Source of the DNA: Deltaproteobacteria bacterium
GTDB taxonomy: Bacteria; Myxococcota; Myxococcia; Myxococcales; 40CM-4-68-19
Reading direction: 5' to 3'
DNA: 63,453 nt
Assembly: GCA_005879315.1 (NCBI GenBank)
Contig: VBLC01000070.1
Location: forward strand, 1 to 63,453
Numbering within the stretch: position 1 is the stretch's first letter; each line of letters begins with the position of its first letter. The position numbers and the translations under genes were made by a program. Below, piece by piece: positions 53,608 through 60,895 of this stretch. Below the pieces are notes generated by a model. That model made no database searches. It was not told the origin of the DNA and saw only the letters and a program-made list of their open reading frames with translations.

Positions 53608-54120
53608 TCAGCCTTCCTTCGCCTCTTCCTCGGCGAGCAGCAAGAGCTCGGCTTCGACTTCGGCGGGATCGGCCTGCGCTCCTGCCTGCTGCCGCCGCAC
53701 CATCGCGACCAGCCGGCGCTTCTCCTCCTCCAGCTTCACCACCCGGAAGGCGAAGTGCACGATGGTGCGCAGGTCCGACTTGTTCCACGGCTTGCGGATG
53801 AACCGGTAGACCTCGCCCTCGTTGATCGATCGCACGGCGATCTCCGGATCGGGGTCGCCGGTCAGCATCACCCGCATGATGCGCGGGTAGCGGACGCCGA
53901 CGATCTTGAGCAGATCGATGCCGGACATCCCCGGCATGTTGTAGTCGCAGATGAGCAGCTGGACGGGATTGCTTTCCAGGACCTTGATGGCTTCCTCGCC
54001 GTCGGCGGCGGTGAGCACCTCGTAGCCCGAATCCGTCAGCGTCCGCTGCAGCGCATGGCGCACGCTCGGCTCGTCGTCGACGACGAGAATGGTCCGCGGC
54101 GCATCCATGGAAGGCATCAT
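53608..54120 (-). CDS. Response regulator with helical tail
   Basis: 170 residues. Receiver: DDE (15-17), Asp59 in LLICDYNMPGMSG, Thr in VMLTGDPDPEIAV, Lys in FIRKPWNKSDLRTIV, followed by a Glu/Ala-rich coiled C-terminus (from about 120). The DPEIAV and KPWN features mark the RpfG-like receiver group; no HD-GYP output is present. ATG choice among 54120, 54117 and 54108 is not settled. Confidence 0.9.
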   Translation of the reverse strand: MMPSMDAPRTILVVDDEPSVRHALQRTLTDSGYEVLTAADGEEAIKVLESNPVQLLICDYNMPGMSGIDLLKIVGVRYPRIMRVMLTGDPDPEIAVRSINEGEVYRFIRKPWNKSDLRTIVHFAFRVVKLEEEKRRLVAMVRRQQAGAQADPAEVEAELLLLAEEEAKEG

Positions 54121-54178
54121 ACTCGCGCGCCCGCCGCCAATGAACCGCGCCGGCCGATCTCCCTGCGCCGCGACGGGC

Positions 54179-55747
54179 CTAAGCTTTGGCCGCCGCCAGC
54201 CGCCGGGCCGCGAACGAACCTTCCTGCGAGTTGGGGAAGCGCTTGATCAATTCTTGAAGGAGGCGGTCGCTCGTCTTCCGATCCTTCAGGTCCTCGTCGT
54301 AGATGCGGGCGGCGAGGAGCAGCGCCTTGGGCGCGAGCGGTCCTTGCGCATCGGTTTCGAGGCAGCGGCGCAGCGCCGCCACGGCCGCCTTTCCCTTGCC
54401 CCGCTGCTGCGCCGATTTGGCCAGGTCCATCCAGCCGCCGGCGGAGAGCGCGTCAGGCGCGAGCGACTGCCACGACCGCTCGATCAGATCGATGCAGCCC
54501 TGCACGTCCTGTTTCGCCACCAGCCGGGCGAGGATGGCGGAAGGCTCTTCCTCGGGCAGATCGAGTGCTTGTGGCGGCGCGGCCGGTTCGGCGGGGGCGG
54601 CTTCGCGAACCTCGTGGCGAGGTTCTTCATCGCCGAGCACCGGGACGAGATAATCCGCTTCGCCGCCATACCCGAGGTCGCCGCCGCGGGCCCGCACGAG
54701 AAGACCGACCGCGCGGAAGGCGATGAAGCCGACCGCCAGCACCGCCATGTTCACCGGCAGCTTGCCGAAGGGGATCGGCGGTGCCAGCGACATTCCCGCC
54801 GCTCGCACACCGACCGCGAAAAGCGCGGCGGCAAAGAAGAAACAGACGAGCAGCAGGTAATCGCGTCCCAGCTTGAAAGCATATCCGGCGAGGACGATGG
54901 GATTTGCGGCAGTGAGGAGCGGCGTCTTCAAGGAAGAGGCGATCAGCGACATCGGCGCAATCGCCAGCCCGAAGACAACGAGAAGAATGGGCATCAGGTA
55001 ATTGCTCTTCGGCGCCGCGGTCGCCTCGACCACTTCGGGCGGAGCACTCTCCTCCGCCTCGCGCATCTCCTTCATCTGCTCGAGCTGCTCGGGCGAGGGC
55101 GGCGGCGGCGCGGCATTTCCCTCGATCACTTCCAGTCCGCCGCTCCCGCTCCTCACCACTCTCAGGCCGCTGACCCTGAACCCCGGGCCTCCAGGGCGCA
55201 GCGCGCTCGCCACCGCTCGGCGCTGCTCGAGCATCGGATCGCGAGGGGCCGGCCGATGCCACAGCACCCAGACCAGCGCCGGCACCCAGATCCAGGCGAG
55301 CGCCACGGTGAGTCGCCAGAAAGGACCAATCACGTCCTCGAAGTAGCCCTGGAAATCCTCCGGCCCGGGAAAATCGTCCTTGCCGTTGGCGGTGTGGCGC
55401 ACGACCTGGAAGAGATAGGCGAGGGTGGCGCCGGCAGCGATCGCCGCCGCTTTCGAGCCCAGATAGGAAAACGCGGTGATCAAGGCTCCCGAGGCGAAGA
55501 GGGAGAGCAGGCCCAGCTTGCTGAAGGGCCAGCGCAGGGCGGAGAAGAGCTGTCCGATGGAGAAGGGCGAGAGCTCGCCGCGAGGGACCAGGATCTGCTT
55601 GGCGAAGCCTCCGCAGCGCGCGCACAATTCGAAACGCGAAGTGCCGGAAGTCTTCCAGCCGGTGCAGTGGGCGCAGAGAGTCGCGCTGCAGGAAGTGCAG
55701 CGCCAGCCAGCCAGGACCGCGTGGTGCTTGCTGCACTTGAAGAGCAT
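54179..55747 (-). CDS. Zinc-ribbon/B-box-like multi-pass membrane protein with TPR-like end
   Basis: 522 residues from ATG 55747. N-terminal Cys/His cluster (Cys5, His8, Cys17, Cys20, Cys25, Cys28, Cys42, Cys45) resembles a B-box zinc finger. Several hydrophobic segments follow (about 70-160 and 250-360, YLMPILLVVFGLAIAPMSLI among them). After a Pro/Glu linker, the C-terminus has TPR-like repeats (AILARLVAKQDVQGCIDLIE, AAVAALRRCLETD, SDRLLQELIKRFPNSQEG). Reads like a scaffold or secretion-related protein; function unknown. No close same-strand neighbour. Confidence 0.75.
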   Translation of the reverse strand: MLFKCSKHHAVLAGWRCTSCSATLCAHCTGWKTSGTSRFELCARCGGFAKQILVPRGELSPFSIGQLFSALRWPFSKLGLLSLFASGALITAFSYLGSKAAAIAAGATLAYLFQVVRHTANGKDDFPGPEDFQGYFEDVIGPFWRLTVALAWIWVPALVWVLWHRPAPRDPMLEQRRAVASALRPGGPGFRVSGLRVVRSGSGGLEVIEGNAAPPPPSPEQLEQMKEMREAEESAPPEVVEATAAPKSNYLMPILLVVFGLAIAPMSLIASSLKTPLLTAANPIVLAGYAFKLGRDYLLLVCFFFAAALFAVGVRAAGMSLAPPIPFGKLPVNMAVLAVGFIAFRAVGLLVRARGGDLGYGGEADYLVPVLGDEEPRHEVREAAPAEPAAPPQALDLPEEEPSAILARLVAKQDVQGCIDLIERSWQSLAPDALSAGGWMDLAKSAQQRGKGKAAVAALRRCLETDAQGPLAPKALLLAARIYDEDLKDRKTSDRLLQELIKRFPNSQEGSFAARRLAAAKA

Positions 55748-55852
55748 TCGACAAGCATTGTACCACGATAGTTCGCCCATTGATTTGCGCAGGGCTTCCC
55801 ACACGGACCCGTTTGTAGTTGCGCATTACCTCCAAATCGGCATATTTGACCA

Positions 55853-56146
55853 ATGCCCAGACGCTCCTCGCATCCTTTCGATACGATGATTGACCGCTTT
55901 GCCAGGGTGGTGGCCGACCGGCTCGGATCCATGCTCGAGCGCGGGGCCGGAGGCGGTCGCGGCGGCGGAGGTCGGCGCGGCCCGAGCAAGCTGCGCGGCC
56001 GCAAGCTGGAGATGCGCTGCCGTTATCCCGGTTGTACCAATCGCTCCAAAGGTCCGCGCTTCCGCTTTCTCTGCGAGACGCACCGCCGCCTGCCCAAGAA
56101 GAAGCAGGACGAGGCGCTGAAGAAGTGGGCAGCCAAGAACGGCTAA
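55853..56146 (+). CDS. Small zinc-knuckle-like protein
   Basis: 97 residues. Long Gly/Arg-rich segment (31-50), then MRCRYPGCTNRSKGPRFRFL with Cys56, Cys61, Cys74 and His77 as a probable C-C-C-H metal site, and a basic Lys-rich end. Type seen in myxobacterial genomes as hypothetical; DNA or RNA binding is a guess. Confidence 0.72.
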   Translation: MPRRSSHPFDTMIDRFARVVADRLGSMLERGAGGGRGGGGRRGPSKLRGRKLEMRCRYPGCTNRSKGPRFRFLCETHRRLPKKKQDEALKKWAAKNG

Positions 56147-56156
56147 TCGCTTCGTT

Positions 56157-56645
56157 TCATCGGTTCTCGAGCAGCGAGAGAATTCGCGACCGTATCGTCT
56201 CGCGGTCGCCAGCGGAGAATCCCTCCAGGCGGAAGCGGGCCACGCCCGAACGGTCGAGCAGGAAGCTCGTCGGCATGGTCTGCACGCCGAGGCGCTCGGC
56301 CAGCTGGCCGTCGCGGTCGCGCAAGATGAGCAGCTGCGGGCCGCCAGCAGCGAAGTAGCCGCGGACGCTCTCGTCGTCGCCGCTGTCGACGCTCACCGCC
56401 GCGACCATGAAACCTCGAGCGTCCAGCTCGCGCTGCAGCTCCACGTAGAAGGGCAACGCCTTCTTGCAGGGCTCGCACCACGTCGCCCAGAAATCGAGGA
56501 GCACCACGCGGCCGCGCAACTCCGCGAGCGCCATCGTTCCGCCCCCCAGCTTGGGGAGCGCGACGCGGGCGAGTTGCACGCGGTCCGGCAGCGGCCGCGC
56601 CGAAGCGCAAGCGAGGGCGAAGAACACCAGGGTGGCGGGCCGCAT
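56157..56645 (-). CDS. TlpA-family thioredoxin-like lipoprotein/secreted protein
   Basis: 162 residues with N-terminal signal (MRPATLVFFALACASAR). Thioredoxin-fold DFWATWCEPCKKALPFYVEL with WCEPC at 56-60, AVSVDSGDD, and cis-Pro QTMPTSFLLDRSG. Periplasmic reductase of the TlpA/ResA type, acting on disulfides in exported proteins. Confidence 0.92.
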   Translation of the reverse strand: MRPATLVFFALACASARPLPDRVQLARVALPKLGGGTMALAELRGRVVLLDFWATWCEPCKKALPFYVELQRELDARGFMVAAVSVDSGDDESVRGYFAAGGPQLLILRDRDGQLAERLGVQTMPTSFLLDRSGVARFRLEGFSAGDRETIRSRILSLLENR

Positions 56646-56698
56646 CGGTGCAGCTCAATACAAGGTCGACAGTTCGCGGTCCAGGCGACGCCCGGCGC

Positions 56699-57061
56699 TC
56701 AATTGCCGCTATTGCCAGCAGCGGTGATGTCGGCGGTCGCCGTGCCGGTCGCGCCCGAGCCGTCCGTGACGGTCAACGTCACCGAATAGGTCCCGTCTTT
56801 GGAATAGACGTGCGTCACCCAGCCGTCGTGGCTTGCCGCGCTGCCGTCGCCGAAGTCCCAGGCGTAGTCGGCACACCAGTCGGCGCAGGTCGACGTCGAG
56901 GCATCGAGCTGCTCATACAGCGGCGCCATGCCGCTTGCGCTCGTGCCGTCGAAGACGATCTTCGCGGTCGGCCCCGGCTGGCTCGACGATTGTTCAGCCT
57001 TGTGCCTGCCCCCGCAGCTGGCGCAAACCAGCATCCCCAAAACCAGCAACTTCTTTTTCAT
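56699..57061 (-). CDS. PKD-domain lipoprotein
   Basis: 120 residues from ATG 57061 (GGGGGGA upstream). Signal MKKKLLVLGMLVCASC with lipid Cys16. One PKD domain (about 35-115): WDFGDGSAASHDG, VTHVYSKDGTYSVTLTVTDG. A CADWCAD pair may form a disulfide. Adhesion or cell-surface role likely. Confidence 0.87.
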   Translation of the reverse strand: MKKKLLVLGMLVCASCGGRHKAEQSSSQPGPTAKIVFDGTSASGMAPLYEQLDASTSTCADWCADYAWDFGDGSAASHDGWVTHVYSKDGTYSVTLTVTDGSGATGTATADITAAGNSGN

Positions 57062-57367
57062 GGAATCCCCCCGCCCCAAACTTGCCGGAGAAATTGAGTT
57101 CGCCTTCTCTATTTCGCAAGACCTCGCCGCACCGCGAGCACCGATGCCGAGCAGGTCCATTTGCATGATTGATATTCAAACAAACTCGGGTCGACGCATC
57201 GCGCTGCGGGATGAACCTGAACGCGGTCGAAAAGACCGCCCGCGGCGACGCAACAAACTGAAAGAATCTTTCGTCGGCCCTAGAGAATTCTTTCGAGCCG
57301 CCGCGCGCCGCGCCCTCGATTCGCGGGCCTGGCCAATGGCCCGGCGATTGCTCTGGAAGTCTCCTCC
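57062..57367. other. Intergenic region upstream of RND operon
   Basis: 306 bases without a supported gene. 57160-57185 is AT-richer than its surroundings and could hold promoters for the divergent PKD gene and the efflux operon. No clear repeat or hairpin was seen by eye. Confidence 0.5.
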
Positions 57368-58675
57368 ATGTTCCGCGCGCCCATTGCAATTGTTCTCTGC
57401 GCGGCGGCGGTGCGCGCCGAGCCGCAGCCCGCTTCCGAGTCGGCGCCACAGCTGCCGCCGGTCCTGACCCTGCAGAAGGCGCTGGAGATCTTCCGCCAGC
57501 GCGGCTTCGACCTGCTCGTCGCCGAGGCCAGCATCCTCTCGGCCGAGGGCGATGTGACCATCGCCGGCGCGCTGCCCAACCCTGGATTGTCTTTCTCGGC
57601 AGGGAAGAACTTCCAGTGCTCCAGCTCGCAGGACTGCAGCGTCATCTCCTACAGCGTCGGCGTGAGCGACAACGACCTCGTCTCGAACTTTCTCACCGGC
57701 AAGCGCGGGCTGCGCAAGGACCTGGCTCGGGCCGCGCTGCAGGCCGCGCGCCGATCGCGCGACGACGCGCAGCGCACGCTCGAGTTCACCCTCAAGCAGA
57801 GCTGGTACCAGGCCCTGGCGGCCGCCGCGCAGCGCGAGGTCGCGCGCGAGAACCGCGACAGCTTCTTGCGCACGCGGCAGCTCGACGAAAAGCGCTTCGA
57901 GCTCGGGGCGATGAACGAGGCCGATCTCGCCACCATCCAGGTGGCGCACCTCGAAGCGGAGCAGGCGCTCGAGACCGCCGAGCAGAGCCTGCGCGCCGCG
58001 AAAGTGGCGGTGGCATTCCTGCTCGGCTTCCGCCGGCTGATCCCCGACTTCGCCGTCGATCAGAAGGATCTCGACTTCGCGCTGCCGGGACCGGTCGCGG
58101 CGGCGACGCGCGAGGCGCTGCTCAAGGATGCTCTGGAGCGCAGGCCCGACCTGGCAGCGCTGACGCAGCAGGTGGAGCGCGCCGACTCCGCCTTGCGTCT
58201 CGCCCGGCGAAACGTCTTCCCGGACATCGGCCTGGGCATCACCTATTCGGCGAACGGGAGCGGCGACAGCAACATTTCGCCGCCGAACGGCTCCATCAAC
58301 ATCTTCTTCGCGCCGCCCCTTCTCTATTTCCAGAGCGGAGAGATCCGCAAAGCCGAAGCGGATCTCGTCACCCAGCAGATCCTGCGACAGAAGGCCGAGG
58401 CGGTCGTGGTCTCGGACGTCGAGACCGCCTGGGGACAATTGCAAGCGACCCGCAAGCTCGTCGAGCGCATGCAGGCCTCGCTGCTCGAGCGGGCAGAAAG
58501 AGCTCGCAACCTGGTGCAGGTGCAATACGAAAAAGGCGCCGCCTCGCTGCTCGACCTGCTCAACGCGCAGCGCACGTACACGGCCACGCGCGGTGAGTAC
58601 GCGCAGGACCTGGCCAGCTACTGGATCGCCGTCAGCCTGCTCGAGCAGGCGACGGCGCGGGGGCTCAAGTCATGA
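57368..58675 (+). CDS. TolC-family outer membrane efflux protein (CusC/CzcC type)
   Basis: 435 residues with signal (MFRAPIAIVLCAAAVRA). Two repeats of the outer-membrane-factor helical pattern, with NPGLSFSAG, LKQSWYQALAAAAQREVARE and a second part NVFPDIGLGITYSANGSGDS. Forms the trimeric outer membrane channel. The GTCATGA end overlaps the adaptor start by four bases. Confidence 0.92.
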   Translation: MFRAPIAIVLCAAAVRAEPQPASESAPQLPPVLTLQKALEIFRQRGFDLLVAEASILSAEGDVTIAGALPNPGLSFSAGKNFQCSSSQDCSVISYSVGVSDNDLVSNFLTGKRGLRKDLARAALQAARRSRDDAQRTLEFTLKQSWYQALAAAAQREVARENRDSFLRTRQLDEKRFELGAMNEADLATIQVAHLEAEQALETAEQSLRAAKVAVAFLLGFRRLIPDFAVDQKDLDFALPGPVAAATREALLKDALERRPDLAALTQQVERADSALRLARRNVFPDIGLGITYSANGSGDSNISPPNGSINIFFAPPLLYFQSGEIRKAEADLVTQQILRQKAEAVVVSDVETAWGQLQATRKLVERMQASLLERAERARNLVQVQYEKGAASLLDLLNAQRTYTATRGEYAQDLASYWIAVSLLEQATARGLKS

Positions 58676-60894
58676 GGGCCGCTCATCTCTGCCTCGCTCT
58701 CTCGCTCGTCGCCGGCTGTCGCCGCGGCGCAAGCGCAGAGCCGGGGCCGCCCGAAGACGAGAAATGGATCGCCCGCGCGGTCTTCGACCGCGGCGAAGCG
58801 AAAGTGGTGGAGGCGAAGCCGCAGCTGATCGCCTCGCCCATCGCCACCGGAGGGCGCATCGCCTTCGATGACCAGCGCGTGACGCACGTCTTCTCGCCGG
58901 TCAGCGGCCGGGTCACGCGCGTCATCGCCCAGCTCGGCCAGCGCGTGCAGAAGGGTTCCTCGCTGCTCGCCATCGCCTCGCCCGAGGTGGGCAGCGCGGT
59001 CTCCGACGAGGTCAAGGCGCGCGCCGACCTGGTCGCCGCGCAGCACGAGTTCGATCGGCAGCAGAGGCTGTTCGACGCCAAGGCTGGCCCGCGGCGCGAC
59101 CTGGAAGTGGCCGAGGACAACTACCGCAAGGCGAAAGCCGAGGAGGAGCGCGCCTTGCAGCGGCTGCGCCTTCTCCGCGCGGGCAGGGTGGACGCCGTCA
59201 CGCAGGAGTACACGCTCATCAGCCACATCGACGGCCGGGTGATGGCGCGCAACGTGAATCCGGGGATCGAGGTGCAAGGGCAGTTCTCCGGCGGCTCTCC
59301 CACCGGCGAGCTCTTCACCATCGGCGACATCGATCGGGTCTGGCTCTTCGCCGACGTCGCCGAGAGCGACCTGCCGGAAGTGCGGCCCGAGGCGGCCATC
59401 AAGGCGCGCGTGCTCGCCTATCCCGATCGGCTCTTCGACGGCCGGGTCGAATGGGTGAGCCCGACGCTCGACCCGGCGCTCCGCACGGCGCGCATCCGCT
59501 GCTCCTTGTCCAACCCGGAGGGGCTGCTCAAGCCGGAGATGTTCGCCAGCGTGCTCATCGCGCGGCCGGCGCTGATGAAGCTGGCGCTGCCGCGCGAGGC
59601 GGTGGAGCGCATCAACGACCATGACTTCGTCTACCTGGCCGCCGGAGCGCGGACCGACGGCAAGCTCGTCTTCAAGCGCCGGCTGGTGGACACCCCGCCG
59701 ACGACGCTCGGTCCGCGCGATCGGCGCGCGCGGCTTGCGTCGGAAGTCTTCGTCCCCGCCGGGGGGCTTGACGCCGAGACGGTTCCCATCCTCTCCGGCC
59801 TGGCGGAAGGCGAGAAGGTGCTGGTCGCTCCCGCCCAGGCGCGCTTGCGCGGTCCGGACGAGGCCTCTCTCACCGACGAGCAGTTCGCGCGAGGCAAGGT
59901 CGTGACCGTCCCCGTGCAGGAGCGCGAGGTGGCCGATGTGCTCACCGTGGGTGGCCGGCTCGCCTTCGACGATCTGCGCGTCACGCACGTCTTTCCGCCG
60001 GTGAGCGGCCGCATCACGCGCCTTCTCGCGGCGCCCGGCCAGCACGTCAAGAAGGGATCGCCGCTCGCGATCATCCTCTCGGCCGATCTGGGCAGCGCCT
60101 TCTCCGACGAGCTGAAGGCCAAGGCCGACCTGATCGCCGCCGAGCATGAGCTGAAGCGGCAGCGCGAGATGTTCGAGGTGCACGCGACTGCCGAGCGCGA
60201 CCTGCAGATCGCCGAGGACAACCACAACCGCGCCAAGGCCGAATACCAGCGTGCGACCGAGAAGACCCGCCTCCTGCGCGCGGGCGCGCTCAATTCCGTC
60301 ACGCAGGAGTTCGTCCTGCGCAGCCCGATGGAAGGCGACGTCATTGCCCGCAACGCGAATCCGGGGCTCGAGGTGCAGGGGCAATACACGGCCGGCGGCA
60401 GCGTGCCGGAGCTCTTCACCGTAGGCAGCATCGACGACTTGTGGCTCCTGGGCGACGTCTACGAAGCCGATCTCCCCTTCGTGCGGGTGGGCGCGGAAGT
60501 GCAGCTGCGCGTCTCGGCCCATCCGGGCAGGAACTTCCGCGGCCGCGTGGACTGGATCTCCGACACCCTCGATCCCGTGCTGCGCACCGCGAAGGTCCGC
60601 TGCGTACTGAAGAACGAGGAGGGCCTCTTGCGGCCGGAGATGTACGAGGTGGTGACCATCGCCGCCCCCGCGCGGCGCGCGGTGACCGTGCCGCGGGATG
60701 CTCTCTTGCGCCTCGGCGACGAGATCGACGTCTTCGTCGAGCAGCCGCGCACGAACGACGGCCGCGTGACCTTCCGCCGCCGCGCGGTGGTGGCCAACGA
60801 GCGGTTCCCGGGCGACGAGGTTCCGGTGCTGGCGGGGCTGCAACCCGGCGAGCGCGTCGCGGCACGCGGCTCGATCTTCCTGGTCGGGAACTGA
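58672..60894 (+). CDS. RND periplasmic adaptor, tandem double-length fusion
   Basis: 740 residues, twice the usual adaptor length, one uninterrupted frame. Lipobox LVAGC (Cys16). Two complete adaptor units: GGRIAFDDQRVTHVFSPVSG at about 60 and GGRLAFDDLRVTHVFPPVSG at 427, period about 367 residues. Each has a barrel-sandwich, an alpha-hairpin (KARADLVAAQHEFDRQQRLF / KAKADLIAAEHELKRQREMF) and a beta-barrel domain (AYPDRLFDGRVEWVSPTLDP / AHPGRNFRGRVDWISDTLDP). Adaptors work as trimers of dimers, so a covalent dimer fits. The second unit lacks its own signal or lipid Cys. Confidence 0.92.
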   Translation: MRAAHLCLALSLVAGCRRGASAEPGPPEDEKWIARAVFDRGEAKVVEAKPQLIASPIATGGRIAFDDQRVTHVFSPVSGRVTRVIAQLGQRVQKGSSLLAIASPEVGSAVSDEVKARADLVAAQHEFDRQQRLFDAKAGPRRDLEVAEDNYRKAKAEEERALQRLRLLRAGRVDAVTQEYTLISHIDGRVMARNVNPGIEVQGQFSGGSPTGELFTIGDIDRVWLFADVAESDLPEVRPEAAIKARVLAYPDRLFDGRVEWVSPTLDPALRTARIRCSLSNPEGLLKPEMFASVLIARPALMKLALPREAVERINDHDFVYLAAGARTDGKLVFKRRLVDTPPTTLGPRDRRARLASEVFVPAGGLDAETVPILSGLAEGEKVLVAPAQARLRGPDEASLTDEQFARGKVVTVPVQEREVADVLTVGGRLAFDDLRVTHVFPPVSGRITRLLAAPGQHVKKGSPLAIILSADLGSAFSDELKAKADLIAAEHELKRQREMFEVHATAERDLQIAEDNHNRAKAEYQRATEKTRLLRAGALNSVTQEFVLRSPMEGDVIARNANPGLEVQGQYTAGGSVPELFTVGSIDDLWLLGDVYEADLPFVRVGAEVQLRVSAHPGRNFRGRVDWISDTLDPVLRTAKVRCVLKNEEGLLRPEMYEVVTIAAPARRAVTVPRDALLRLGDEIDVFVEQPRTNDGRVTFRRRAVVANERFPGDEVPVLAGLQPGERVAARGSIFLVGN

Positions 60895-60895
60895 G

